From Chitinophaga pinensis (lineage in GTDB: Bacteria; Pseudomonadota; Gammaproteobacteria; Burkholderiales; Burkholderiaceae_C), in assembly GCA_943326015.2 (NCBI GenBank), contig CALPRQ020000020.1:1-63009 (forward strand): a DNA stretch of 63,009 nucleotides, given 5' to 3'. Within the stretch, counting starts at the first letter, position 1; every line of letters starts with the position of its first letter. A program made the position numbers and the translations under genes. The notes beneath the pieces were generated by a model. It was given only the letters and a program-made list of their open reading frames with translations, had not been told where the DNA came from and did not search any database. This document shows positions 39,141 to 47,686 of this stretch, one piece after another.

Positions 39141-41437
39141 GGGTGTCGTTTCGTGTGGGAGGAGGGAGAGGCCAGTCGGGTCGAGGGAGTCGCGGGTACA
39201 TGCCGTACCGAAGCGTCGGCCAGCAGTGCGGGTATGTCCAGGATCAGCGCGACTGATCCCGAACCCAGGATGGCCGAGCCGCTGATGCTGTGCAGCCGGC
39301 TGAACAGCCGGCCCAGGGGTTTGATGACGGTCTGGTGTTCGCCATGCAGGCGGTCTACCAGCAGGCCGACGCGTTGGGTGCCGTGGCGCACGACCACGAC
39401 GCTGCTGCGCCGGCTCGCCGGTCCGTCCAGCTTGAAATGGCGCCGCAGGCACAGCAGCGGCATGACGCTGTTGCGCCGCTCGAAGTAGTTGGCGGCCGCC
39501 AGCGACTGGCCGTCCAGTTCGGGCGCCTCGATGCATTCCTCGACGCCATCCAGCGGCAGCACGAAGCTCGATCCGGCCACCTCGACCAGGAATCCGTCGA
39601 TGATCGCCAGCGTGAGCGGCAGGCGGATCTGCACGGTCGAGCCCGCGCCCTCGCGGCTGGAGAGCTTGACCTCGCCACGCAAGGCTTCGATGTTGCGCCG
39701 CACCACGTCCATGCCGACGCCCCGACCCGAGAGGTCGGTGACCTGCTCGGCGGTAGAGAATCCCGGCAGGAAGATCAGGTTCCAGACCTGTTCGTCGCTC
39801 AGCCCGGTGTCGCGCGTCACCAGTCCGCGCTCCAGTGCCTTGGCCAGGATGCGCTCGCGCGACAGGCCGCGCCCGTCGTCCGAGATCTCGATCACGATCG
39901 CGCCGGTATCGTGGTGGGCATCGAGCCGGATCTGTCCGCCGGCGGCCTTGCCGCGTGCCAGCCGTTCCTCGGGGGCTTCGAGCCCGTGGTCGAGCGCATT
40001 GCGGACCAGGTGGGTGAGCGGGTCCATCAGCTGCTCGACCATGGACTTGTCGAGCTCGGTATCGCCGCCGCTGATCAGCAGCTCGGCTTCCTTGCCCAGG
40101 GCGCGGCTGACGTCATAGACGATGCGCTTGAAGCGCGCGAAGGTGTCACCCACGGGCACCATCCGCAACTTGAGCGAATGGTCGCGCGCGCCCTCGACCA
40201 GTTTGTCGAGCCGCTGTGCGATCTCGGAGAATTCGCTGATCCGGTGCTTTTCCGCGACGATCTGGGCCGAGCTCACGGCGATCACCAGTTCTCCGATCTG
40301 CGAGATCAGCTCGTCGAGCTTGTCGGCAGGGACCCGGATGTAGCGTGATTCCTCGCTTTTCTTGTCGCGCGCCGGGGTCGTCCGTGCGGTGGAAGCCGAG
40401 GGCGCGGCAGGTGCAGCGGCGGGTTTGGGTTTTGCCGGTGCATCGGGCTGGCGACTTGCCGCCGCGGGAGCCGGTTGCGGAGGTTTCGCGTAAGCCTGGT
40501 GACAGGCTTCGAACAGGCGCTCCAGGTAGTCCTCATCCTTGTTCGCTGCAGATGCGCCGCCACTGACGGTCGTGGCGGGAGACTCCGTCGTAGCCGCCAT
40601 CGCTGCAGCGCTGCCTTCTGGCCAGGCGCCCAGTGCGCGCAGGATCGTCTGCAGCCGTTGCGGATCGGGCTCGACCTCACCCATCTGCTGCTGCAGCGCC
40701 GAGAGCTCGAAGGGGGCCGGCAGCAGTCGCAGCACGCAGCTGTCAGCGATGAAATCGAAGGCCTGGACGATCCGCTCCCGGCTGGCCGCACTGCGCAGAC
40801 GCAGCATGATGCCCAGCTGGCAGCTTTCGGCATCGAGTTGTGCCAGCGCGGGTACTGCCCCGGTCAGTGCCTGCACCGCCAGCAGCTCACCCAACTGGGC
40901 CAGATAGCGCACAAAGGCGCGCGGATCGTAGCCGTCGCGCAGGTTATTGGGTCCGAAGCGGATACCGAGCAGCCATTCGGCCTGGGCCGGTGGCACCTCT
41001 GCTGCGACGCTGGGCGGGCCGGCCACAGCCCCGTTGCCGTCCTTGCCCTTGAGCGCCTCCAGCTTGAGCATCAATTGCTGGCTGCGTTGCCGGTTGAACG
41101 GGATCTGGCTGGCATCCGACAGTTCCTCCAGCAGCAATTCGATCTGGTCCAGGCATTCGAGCAGGAGCTGTACCGCGACTTGATCGATGGCTTGCGTGCC
41201 AGCGCGCATGCGATCAAGCAGGGCCTCGACTTCGTGGGTGAATTCCACCACCCGCTCGAAGCCGAACATGCCCGCCGTGCCCTTGATGTTGTGCGCCGCG
41301 CGGAAGGCGCTATTGAGCGTCTCCAGATCGTGCGAGTCTTCGGCCATCGCCAGCAAGGCTTGTTCGAACTCGCCCAGCATCAGCCCCGACTCCTCCAGGA
41401 ACATGTCGAGCGAGCTGTCGGAGAGGTCATCGGTCAT
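39137..41437 (-). CDS. cheA: Chemotaxis histidine kinase CheA
   Basis: A 766-residue kinase. The HPt domain (1-110) has phosphoacceptor His49 in [16 protein letters not shown] second conserved region at about 154-255 ([19 protein letters not shown]) takes the place of the usual P2 CheY-binding domain. An Ala/Pro linker (275-365) follows, then P3 dimerisation, the P4 ATPase (N box [11 protein letters not shown] boxes ISDDGRGL and GRGVGMDVV) and the P5 CheW-like domain (about 610-745). The start [10 protein letters not shown] overlaps the stop of the STAS gene by four bases. It should autophosphorylate and pass phosphate to CheB and to a response regulator encoded elsewhere. Confidence 0.95.
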   Translation of the reverse strand: MTDDLSDSSLDMFLEESGLMLGEFEQALLAMAEDSHDLETLNSAFRAAHNIKGTAGMFGFERVVEFTHEVEALLDRMRAGTQAIDQVAVQLLLECLDQIELLLEELSDASQIPFNRQRSQQLMLKLEALKGKDGNGAVAGPPSVAAEVPPAQAEWLLGIRFGPNNLRDGYDPRAFVRYLAQLGELLAVQALTGAVPALAQLDAESCQLGIMLRLRSAASRERIVQAFDFIADSCVLRLLPAPFELSALQQQMGEVEPDPQRLQTILRALGAWPEGSAAAMAATTESPATTVSGGASAANKDEDYLERLFEACHQAYAKPPQPAPAAASRQPDAPAKPKPAAAPAAPSASTARTTPARDKKSEESRYIRVPADKLDELISQIGELVIAVSSAQIVAEKHRISEFSEIAQRLDKLVEGARDHSLKLRMVPVGDTFARFKRIVYDVSRALGKEAELLISGGDTELDKSMVEQLMDPLTHLVRNALDHGLEAPEERLARGKAAGGQIRLDAHHDTGAIVIEISDDGRGLSRERILAKALERGLVTRDTGLSDEQVWNLIFLPGFSTAEQVTDLSGRGVGMDVVRRNIEALRGEVKLSSREGAGSTVQIRLPLTLAIIDGFLVEVAGSSFVLPLDGVEECIEAPELDGQSLAAANYFERRNSVMPLLCLRRHFKLDGPASRRSSVVVVRHGTQRVGLLVDRLHGEHQTVIKPLGRLFSRLHSISGSAILGSGSVALILDIPALLADASVRHVPATPSTRLASPSSHTKRHP

Positions 41438-41730
41438 GGCACTGTTCTCGTGATTGGACTGTGGGTTGCCATCAGCATCTGAAGCCCGAGTTCGGTCAGT
41501 CCCTGGCTCACCTCGATCGACAACTGGTCCCACTCGACTCCCTGACCCTCCGCCTGGGCTGTCTTGACCAGCGCTACCAGCAATTGGGCTCCTGCGCTGT
41601 CGAAGGATTCGACCCGACCGAGGTCAAAGCGTCGGATGCCTTGCTCGAAGGCCAGCAGCAATTCCTGGCGTACTTCCTGGACCTGGTGGAAGGTGAGCTC
41701 GGGTCCGAAGGTGTAGGCCTCGTCAGGCAT
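41434..41730 (-). CDS. STAS-domain protein, first gene of the chemosensory operon
   Basis: A 98-residue single STAS domain of the anti-sigma-factor-antagonist type. The hallmark segment FDLGRVESFDSAGAQLLVAL contains Ser45, the position phosphorylated in SpoIIAA-like proteins. The stop codon overlaps the cheA start (ATGA), so the stoichiometry is probably linked to CheA. STAS proteins usually work in partner-switching with a kinase and a phosphatase, but neither is found nearby. The role may be to link this pathway to another regulator, which is inference. Confidence 0.88.
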   Translation of the reverse strand: MPDEAYTFGPELTFHQVQEVRQELLLAFEQGIRRFDLGRVESFDSAGAQLLVALVKTAQAEGQGVEWDQLSIEVSQGLTELGLQMLMATHSPITRTVP

Positions 41731-42022
41731 GGCTTGGGGCTGCTGCAGCGCGCATGTTGCAGGTCTTTTCTGGGTCAGGTGGGTGGCGTTTGGTCATGAT
41801 GGCCAGGCCGGTGCAATTCAATCCGGGCCTGTGGCTGGGTGGATTCAGTGCGAAGGGACCAAGTGTCTGATGAATGATAAATTCATCTAATCATAGTTTT
41901 ATTCTAAATATTAATTCTATCGAAGGGTGTGTTTATGTCAAGCGAGCGCTTGCCGACAAGTCCCGCACCCGTGCTGGGGCCTGACCAGGACCGCTTGCCG
42001 ATCGTGGCCAGGCTTGGCCGTT
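41731..42022. other. Non-coding gap upstream of the chemosensory operon, with an A+T-rich core
   Basis: No supported gene is seen. Bases about 41865-41935 are strongly A+T-rich, with several TAAA and TATT elements on the minus strand, and probably hold the promoter of the STAS-che operon. I could not find a convincing sigma70 pair or a flagellar sigma28 pair (TAAA and GCCGATAA). Confidence 0.5.
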
Positions 42023-42265
42023 TCAGCGGTAGAACACCTCGATCTGGCCCTTGAGCTTGATCAGCAGCGGGAAGCCCTTGCGGTCGACGGTCTTGCCGGC
42101 CGGTACCTTGACCCAGCCTTCGCTGATGCAGTATTCGCAGACGTCGGAGCGGTCCTTGCCGTTGAACAGGATGCCGATGTCGTGCTCGAAGACAGCGGCC
42201 ACGTGGTGCGGGCTGCGCGGGTCGATCGCGAGGTGGTCGGGCAGGGTGGGGCGGGTGTCGCTCAT
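42023..42265 (-). CDS. Small zinc-finger (CHCC-type) protein
   Basis: An 80-residue protein. The C-terminal 50 residues hold the conserved segment ILFNGKDRSDVCEYCISEGW followed by GKTVDRKGFPLLIKLKG. CEYC plus an upstream histidine (FEHDIG) could bind zinc, as in the CHCC zinc-finger family related to a complex I accessory subunit. The start MSDTRPTLPDHLAIDP is preferred to an in-frame codon at 42340. Function is unknown; in related Burkholderiales it is often near the BPSS1780-type gene, as here. Confidence 0.82.
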   Translation of the reverse strand: MSDTRPTLPDHLAIDPRSPHHVAAVFEHDIGILFNGKDRSDVCEYCISEGWVKVPAGKTVDRKGFPLLIKLKGQIEVFYR

Positions 42266-42311
42266 GGTGGTTTTCCGTGGTTGAATCGCAAATGTGCTGA
42301 TTGTCACGGAT

Positions 42312-42340
42312 TTGAACCGCCTCGGATGCGCAGCTATCAT
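42312..42340 (+). promoter_or_regulatory. Sigma70-type promoter of a predicted small RNA
   Basis: TTGAAC at 42312-42317 and TATCAT at 42335-42340 are separated by exactly 17 bases. It faces away from the zinc-finger gene, into a gap with no plus-strand coding sequence. The predicted start is near 42347. Confidence 0.55.
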
Positions 42341-42346
42341 TCTTCG

Positions 42347-42421
42347 GCCGCTGGCTGGACCTGAGCTTCACGCAGCGCGCCGGCTCGACGCGCTGCCGCC
42401 GCGCCGAGGCGGCGGTTTTTT
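42347..42421 (+). ncRNA. Predicted intergenic small RNA, about 75 nt
   Basis: Downstream of the promoter at 42312-42340 the transcript would have about 26 unpaired bases and then a perfect 7-bp stem (CAGCGCG 42373-42379 with CGCGCTG 42389-42395, 9-base loop). Immediately after comes a perfect 7-bp terminator stem (CCGCCGC 42396-42402 with GCGGCGG 42409-42415, 6-base loop), ending in TTTTTT. The genes on both sides are on the minus strand, so this terminator has no plus-strand gene to serve. I know of no matching RNA family. It could act as a base-pairing regulator through its 5' segment, which is inference. Confidence 0.5.
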
Positions 42422-43203
42422 CAGGCCAGGGGCTGGCCTTCGTCGTCGGTGAAGCTGTCGCGGAAGGTGAAGTAGAAGCTGCTGAAGAACATCGCGGCCA
42501 GCGTCAGCGCGGCGGCGAACAGCAGCGAGGCCAGCAGGTCGGGGCTGCCGAGCAGGGTGCCGAGCAGCGACAGCACCAGGCCGGTCACGATGAAGACACC
42601 CATCCAGGCCAGCATGAAGAGCGCCAGCGCGCCCTTGTTCTGCCAGCAGGCCAGCAGGCTGAAAAACAGGCTCTTGGCCGGGCTGATGCCTTGCCAGTGC
42701 ACCAGTGCCGGGGCGTGCCAGAACAGCAGCGCCAGCGGCAGGTAGAGCAGCATGCCGACCCACATCGCCTGCTGGAAGGAGTCGCTTTGCACGACTTCCC
42801 GCGTCATTTCGGCCGATCCCAGATAGACCTGCGCGAACTGGCCGCCGTCAATCAGCGCCGACACGCCCAGCACCGCCATGAAGCCCAGCGCGTAGACGGC
42901 ACCCAGCACCAGCATGGCGCGCAGCCGCTCGCGATCGGCACGGAAGGCGCTCAGGATGAGGGTCGGCAGCGGAAACTTGCCGCGATCGGCTTCGCGCGTG
43001 GCCACCATCAGGCCCAGCGTGACGGCGGGCAGCAGCGCCAGCGCCAGCAGGTTGCCGATCCGCGGCAGCGCGCTCAGCAGCGAGAGCGCCAGCATGTAGA
43101 GCAGGAACAGGCCAGCCAGCGCCAGCGGCTGGCGCGCGAAGGTCGCGATGCCCAGTCTCACCCACAGCAAGCCGGTCCTGGCCGGCACCGGGTTGAGTTT
43201 CAC
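42421..43203 (-). CDS. BPSS1780-type integral membrane protein
   Basis: A 260-residue membrane protein with about six predicted helices, for example PLALAGLFLLYMLALSLLSA, LLALALLPAVTLGLMVATRE and AALTLAAMFFSSFYF. I recognise it as the BPSS1780 family of Burkholderiales, which has no assigned function. The GTG at 43203 overlaps the thrB stop (GTGA), giving VKLNPVPARTGLLWVRLG; this is preferred to a longer frame that runs back into thrB. Translational coupling to thrB is likely. Confidence 0.82.
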   Translation of the reverse strand: MKLNPVPARTGLLWVRLGIATFARQPLALAGLFLLYMLALSLLSALPRIGNLLALALLPAVTLGLMVATREADRGKFPLPTLILSAFRADRERLRAMLVLGAVYALGFMAVLGVSALIDGGQFAQVYLGSAEMTREVVQSDSFQQAMWVGMLLYLPLALLFWHAPALVHWQGISPAKSLFFSLLACWQNKGALALFMLAWMGVFIVTGLVLSLLGTLLGSPDLLASLLFAAALTLAAMFFSSFYFTFRDSFTDDEGQPLA

Positions 43204-44153
43204 AGTTGCTCCAGCCGGGCGCGCAGCACGCGCTCGAAATGCGCCGGGTCGTGGGCTTGCAGCATGCTGGCCTCGCGCGGCAGGTGCCAGTCCCATAGGC
43301 GCGAGATCCAGAAGCGCAGCGCGCCGGCGCGCAGCATGGCCGGCATCAGTTCGCGCTCGGCCGCGGTCAGCGGGCGCACCGACTCGTAGGCTTCGCGCAT
43401 GGCGCGCGTCTTCCCGTCATCCTGGCGGCCTGTCACGTGGTCGATGCACCAGTCGTTGAGGCAGACGGCGAGGTCGAAGGCAAAGCTGTCGACGCCGGCG
43501 AAGTAGAAGTCGAAGAAGCCGCTCAGGCGGCCCTGGTCGAACATCACGTTGTCGCGGAACAGGTCGGCGTGGATCGGGCCGCGCGGCAGTGCCTCGTAGC
43601 TGGCGCTGGCGGCGACATGGTTCTGGTAGGCCAGTTCGGATTGCAGCAGGCTGGCCTGTTCGGGCGCCAGGTGCGGCAGCACCACGGGGACGGTCTCGTT
43701 CCACCAGGACAGGCCACGCAGATTGGGCTGGCTGCGCAGGTAGTCCTGGCCGGCCAGGTGCATGCGCGCGAGCATGGCGCCGACCTGGGCGCAATGATCT
43801 GGCGTCGGCGCCAGCTCGCTGCGACCCTTCAGGCGGTTGACGACCGCGGCCGGCTTGCCCTTGAGCTTGTGCAGGATCTCGCCCCGGGCATCGGCGGCCG
43901 GATCGGGCACCGGAATGCCCTTGTTGGCCAGATGCTTCATCAGGTGCAGATAGAAGGGCAGCTGCTCGAAGCTCAGGCGCTCGAACAGCGTCAGCACATG
44001 GTGCTGCGGCTGGCCGTCATGCTCGGTGCTGACGAAGTAGTTGGTGTTCTCGATGCCACCGGAGCAGCCTTCCATGTCGGTGAGCTGGCCCAGGTTGAGC
44101 CGGCTCAGCAGCGCGGCGGCTTCGGTCTTGCTGACTTGGGTGAAAACGGCCAT
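43200..44153 (-). CDS. thrB: Homoserine kinase (ThrB, phosphotransferase-fold type)
   Basis: A 317-residue protein of the APH/ChoK-like kinase fold, the ThrB type found in Pseudomonas and Burkholderiales, which phosphorylates homoserine in threonine synthesis. It begins with MAVFTQVSKTEAAALLSRLN, has ENTNYFVSTEHDG as nucleotide-binding strands, the catalytic loop IHADLFRDNVMF and the metal-site FDFYFAGVDSFAFDLAVCLN. No other threonine genes are nearby. It is translationally coupled to the downstream membrane protein gene. Confidence 0.92.
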   Translation of the reverse strand: MAVFTQVSKTEAAALLSRLNLGQLTDMEGCSGGIENTNYFVSTEHDGQPQHHVLTLFERLSFEQLPFYLHLMKHLANKGIPVPDPAADARGEILHKLKGKPAAVVNRLKGRSELAPTPDHCAQVGAMLARMHLAGQDYLRSQPNLRGLSWWNETVPVVLPHLAPEQASLLQSELAYQNHVAASASYEALPRGPIHADLFRDNVMFDQGRLSGFFDFYFAGVDSFAFDLAVCLNDWCIDHVTGRQDDGKTRAMREAYESVRPLTAAERELMPAMLRAGALRFWISRLWDWHLPREASMLQAHDPAHFERVLRARLEQL

Positions 44154-44260
44154 GGGCGGAATTAGCGTGCGGTGGGGCAGGGAGAGGCCGGCGGATGTGG
44201 CCAGCCGCTTGCGGGTGGGTATGAGGGGAGCGGACGGATCTGCTGCGGTGTACGCAGGAC

Positions 44261-44575
44261 TCAGAAGTCCACCAGGCGCCAGCGGCTCTTGCCGGCGCCG
44301 CGCTCGGACTGGTCCTGCGGGTTCGCGTCCAGCGGCTGGACCTGATAGGCCGGCAGCGCGGACTTGGTGGTGACTTCGATGCGCCGGGTCTGGCCGCCCA
44401 CGCGCAGTTCGTCGATGCGGCTGCCGGCGTCCTCGTGGGTGATCTGCTCGGCTTTCTGCTCGATCACTGGCTTGGCCTCACGGGTCGGCTGGGTGTCCGG
44501 TTGGGCCGCGGCGGCGCAGGCCAGGCAGGACAGGAGCAGGGCGAGTGAGTGGCGGCGGGCGGTCGAGCGGTGCAT
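44261..44575 (-). CDS. DUF2782-family exported protein
   Basis: A 104-residue protein with a signal peptide (MHRSTARRHSLALLLSCLAC then AAAAQ). The mature part contains EKAEQITHEDAGSRIDELRV-like sequence (here EQKAEQITHEDAGSRIDELR) and TTKSALPAYQVQP, with a basic C-terminus ending RWRLVDF. It is divergent from polA with 69 bases between starts, an arrangement I recognise from other Betaproteobacteria. The cysteine in LSCLAC could be a lipobox but the fit is poor. Function is unknown. Confidence 0.82.
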   Translation of the reverse strand: MHRSTARRHSLALLLSCLACAAAAQPDTQPTREAKPVIEQKAEQITHEDAGSRIDELRVGGQTRRIEVTTKSALPAYQVQPLDANPQDQSERGAGKSRWRLVDF

Positions 44576-44583
44576 AACCTTCG

Positions 44584-44589
44584 ATTGTA
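44584..44589 (-). promoter_or_regulatory. -10-like hexamer (TACAAT) 8 bases before the DUF2782 start
   Basis: On the minus strand TACAAT is followed by CGAAGGTT and then the ATG at 44575. The AAGG could act as a Shine-Dalgarno sequence but would lie at the very 5' end of a transcript from this hexamer. Confidence 0.4.
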
Positions 44590-44632
44590 GGTCTTGAGCG
44601 GGTTGGTGCGCCGGATCAGGGGCGCTTTCGCC

Positions 44633-44638
44633 GACAAT
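44633..44638 (+). promoter_or_regulatory. -10-like hexamer (GACAAT) 6 bases before the polA start
   Basis: GACAAT ends 6 bases before the ATG at 44645; the intervening CCCGCC has no Shine-Dalgarno character. A transcript from it would be leaderless. No matching -35 is seen at 16-18 bases. Confidence 0.35.
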
Positions 44639-44644
44639 CCCGCC

Positions 44645-47551
44645 ATGACCGAGACCCAGAAGACCCTGGTGCTGGTGGATGGCTCCAGCTACCTCTACCG
44701 CGCCTTCCATGCCATGCCCGACCTGCGTGCCGTGCCCGGTGATCCGAGCAGCCCGGCGACCGGCGCCATCCGCGGCATGATCAACATGATGCAGGCGCTG
44801 CAAAAAGAGCAGCCGGGCGACTACACCGCCTGCGTGTTCGACGCCTCGGGCCCGACCTTCCGCGACGCGCTCTATCCCGAATACAAGGCGCACCGCAGCC
44901 CCATGCCCGATGACCTGCGCGCGCAGATCGCGCCGATCCACGAGGTGGTGCGGCTGCTGGGCTGGACCGTGCTCGACGTGCCCGGCGTCGAGGCCGACGA
45001 CGTGATCGGCACGCTGGCCAGGACGGCGGCGGCGCAGGGCGTGCGCGTGATCGTCTCCAGCGGCGACAAGGACTTGAGCCAGCTGGTCGATGACCATGTG
45101 ACCATCATCGACACCATGAACGGCAAGGTCCGCGACGTGGCGGGCGTGACGGCCGAGTTCGGCGTGCCGCCGGCGCTGATGATCGACTTCCAGACCCTGG
45201 TCGGCGACCCGGTCGACAACGTGCCGGGCGTGCCCAAGGTCGGCCCCAAGACCGCCGCCAAATGGCTGCAGGAATACGGCAGTCTCGACGCGCTGCTGGC
45301 CCATGCCGACCAGATCAAGGGCGTGGCGGGCCAGAACCTGCGCGACCGGCGCGACTGGCTGCCGACCGGGCGCCAGCTGGTGACGATCAAGACCGACTGC
45401 GACCTGCGCGAGCCGCTGCCCGGCCTGCCTTCGCTCGACGGCCTGGCGCAGCGCGAGCGCGACAGCGAACGGCTGCGCGATTTCTATGAACGCTACGGCT
45501 TCAAGGGCCTGGCGCGCGCGATCGAGGCCTGGGGCGCGGGCGCCAAGCCGGTCGGCGCAGCGGGCCAGCCGGCGGACGGGGGCACCAAGTCGGTCGAGCG
45601 CCCGCCCCGGCTGCGCGTCGTGCCGGCAGCGCCGGCCTTCGGAGCCAGCGGCGACCTGTTCGCCGATCCGGCCCCGCAGGCCATCGAACCCACGGAGGCC
45701 GATGACGCCGTGGCTGCCATGGGTACTGCGGAGGTCGCGCCAGCGAGCGAGCGGCGCTACGAGACCGTGCTCGACTGGCCGGCCTTCGATGCCTGGCTTG
45801 CCAGGCTGCAGGCGGCCGAGCTGGTCGCCATCGACACTGAAACGACCTCGCTCGACGCGATGCGGGCCGAGATCGTCGGCCTCAGCTTCAGCGTCCAGCC
45901 GGGCGAGGCCGCCTATGTGCCGCTGCTGCATGCCGGCCCCGATGCGCCGCTCCAGCTGCCGCGCGACGAGGTGCTGGCTCGCCTCAAGCCCTGGCTTGAG
46001 GACCCCGAGGCGAAGAAGCTCGGCCAGCATGTCAAGTACGACCGCCATGTGTTCGCCAATCACGGCATCGAGGTGCGCGGCTATGCGCACGACACCCTGC
46101 TGCAGAGCTATGTGCTCGAAGTCCACAAGCCGCACAACCTGGCCAGCCTGGCCGACCGTCATCTCGGGCGCAGCGGCATCAGCTACGAGGACCTGTGCGG
46201 CAAGGGCGCCAAGCAGATTCCGTTCGCGCAGGTCGAGGTCGCCAAGGCGGCCGAGTACTCCTGCGAGGACAGCGACATGACGCTCGAAGTCCACCAGCTG
46301 CTCTGGCCGCTGATCGAGCCCGACGAGAAGCTGAACCGGATCTACCAGCTCGAGATCGCCACCAGCGAGGCGCTGTTCCGGGTCGAGCGCAACGGCGTGC
46401 TGATCGACGCTGCCACGCTGGCGCGCCAGAGCCATGAACTCGGTCAGCGCATCCTGCAGCTCGAAGCCGAGGCCTACGAGATCGCCGGCCAGCCCTTCAA
46501 TCTCGCCAGTCCGAAGCAGCTCGGCGAGATCTTCTTCGACAAGCTGGGCCTGCCGGTGATCAAGAAGACCGCCACCGGCGCGCGCAGCACTGACGAGGAG
46601 GTGCTGGAAAAGCTGGCCGAGGACTACCCGCTGCCGGCCAAGCTGCTCGAACATCGCTCGCTGTCCAAGCTCAAGGGCACTTACACCGACAAGCTCGCCA
46701 GCCTGGCGCACCCGCGCACCGGCCGCGTGCACACCCATTACGCGCAGGCGGTGGCCGTGACCGGGCGCCTGAGCAGCAACGAACCCAATCTGCAGAACAT
46801 CCCGATCCGCACGCCCGAGGGCCGGCGCGTGCGCGAGGCCTTCGTGGCGCCGCCGGGTTGCCTGATCGCCAGCGCCGACTACTCGCAGATCGAGCTGCGC
46901 ATCATGGCGCACCTGAGCGGGGACGAAGCGTTGCTCAAGGCCTTCGCCGAGGGGCTGGACGTGCACCGTGCCACTGCGGCCGAGATCTTCGGCCTGCTGC
47001 CCGCCGAGGTCAGCAGCGAGCAGCGGCGCTATGCCAAGGTCATCAACTTCGGCCTGATCTACGGCATGAGCGGCTTCGGCCTGGCCAAGGCGCTGGGCAT
47101 CGACAACGCGGCGGCCAGGAACTACATCGAACGCTATTTCCAGCGCTTTTCAGGTGTGCGCCACTACATGGACCAGACCAAGGCGCAGGCCAAGGCACAG
47201 GGCTATGTCGAGACCGTGTTCGGTCGCCGGCTCTACCTGCCCGAGATCAACAGCCCGAACGGTCCGCGTCGCGCCGCCGCCGAACGCGCCGCGATCAATG
47301 CCCCGATGCAGGGTACGGCGGCCGACCTGATCAAGATGAGCATGGTGGCGGTCCAGGCCGCAATCGACGCCCAGGGGCTGGGCACGCGCATCATCATGCA
47401 GGTGCACGATGAACTGGTGTTCGAGTTGCCCGAGTCCGAGCTGGACTGGGTCCGGACCGAAGTGCCGCGCCTGATGGCGGGCGTGGCCGCGCTCAAGGTG
47501 CCGCTGCTGGCCGAGGTCGGGGTCGGACCGAACTGGGAGCAGGCACACTGA
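44645..47551 (+). CDS. polA: DNA polymerase I
   Basis: A 968-residue polymerase for Okazaki fragment processing and repair. The N-terminal 5'-3' exonuclease domain has LVDGSSYLYRAFHA, VFDASGPTFRDALYPEYKAH, GVEADDVIGTLA and VSSGDKDLSQLV. The 3'-5' exonuclease domain begins at about residue 375 with the DxE motif VAIDTETTSLDAM, so proofreading looks intact. The polymerase domain holds motif A ASADYSQIELRIMAHLS, motif B RRYAKVINFGLIYGMS and motif C IMQVHDELVFELP. The start MTETQKTLVLVDG is chosen by family alignment; the upstream frame is not conserved. Confidence 0.97.
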   Translation: MTETQKTLVLVDGSSYLYRAFHAMPDLRAVPGDPSSPATGAIRGMINMMQALQKEQPGDYTACVFDASGPTFRDALYPEYKAHRSPMPDDLRAQIAPIHEVVRLLGWTVLDVPGVEADDVIGTLARTAAAQGVRVIVSSGDKDLSQLVDDHVTIIDTMNGKVRDVAGVTAEFGVPPALMIDFQTLVGDPVDNVPGVPKVGPKTAAKWLQEYGSLDALLAHADQIKGVAGQNLRDRRDWLPTGRQLVTIKTDCDLREPLPGLPSLDGLAQRERDSERLRDFYERYGFKGLARAIEAWGAGAKPVGAAGQPADGGTKSVERPPRLRVVPAAPAFGASGDLFADPAPQAIEPTEADDAVAAMGTAEVAPASERRYETVLDWPAFDAWLARLQAAELVAIDTETTSLDAMRAEIVGLSFSVQPGEAAYVPLLHAGPDAPLQLPRDEVLARLKPWLEDPEAKKLGQHVKYDRHVFANHGIEVRGYAHDTLLQSYVLEVHKPHNLASLADRHLGRSGISYEDLCGKGAKQIPFAQVEVAKAAEYSCEDSDMTLEVHQLLWPLIEPDEKLNRIYQLEIATSEALFRVERNGVLIDAATLARQSHELGQRILQLEAEAYEIAGQPFNLASPKQLGEIFFDKLGLPVIKKTATGARSTDEEVLEKLAEDYPLPAKLLEHRSLSKLKGTYTDKLASLAHPRTGRVHTHYAQAVAVTGRLSSNEPNLQNIPIRTPEGRRVREAFVAPPGCLIASADYSQIELRIMAHLSGDEALLKAFAEGLDVHRATAAEIFGLLPAEVSSEQRRYAKVINFGLIYGMSGFGLAKALGIDNAAARNYIERYFQRFSGVRHYMDQTKAQAKAQGYVETVFGRRLYLPEINSPNGPRRAAAERAAINAPMQGTAADLIKMSMVAVQAAIDAQGLGTRIIMQVHDELVFELPESELDWVRTEVPRLMAGVAALKVPLLAEVGVGPNWEQAH

Positions 47552-47642
47552 GTGGTGCCGGACTTTGGTCGTGGGACTGCTGCTGCCCCTTGATGTATGT
47601 CAATTTTGTCCCTGCTGCTGTTTCAGCCTCCCGGGATGCGGC

Positions 47643-47648
47643 TATCAT
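47643..47648 (+). promoter_or_regulatory. Putative -10 hexamer (TATCAT) for the LuxR-type regulator
   Basis: TATCAT lies 38 bases before the start codon, with TTTCAG 16 bases further upstream as a weak -35. A GAGGGG Shine-Dalgarno sequence at 47675-47680 is 6 bases before the ATG at 47687. Confidence 0.4.
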
Positions 47649-47686
47649 TGCTGGCAAAAATGCCATGCTATATCGAGGGGTAATGA

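Noticed and set aside
41935-42054. About 39-codon plus-strand frame overlapping the zinc-finger gene antisense
   Set aside because: No family resemblance, no good ribosome-binding site, and it runs into a conserved minus-strand gene.
42327-42365. 12-codon plus-strand frame across the small RNA promoter
   Set aside because: Its start codon lies between the -35 and -10 hexamers, so it would not be transcribed from that promoter.
44576-46966. Upstream extension of the DUF2782 frame through polA
   Set aside because: The frame stays open for about 800 extra codons only because it mirrors polA codons. The signal peptide at 44575 fixes the true start.
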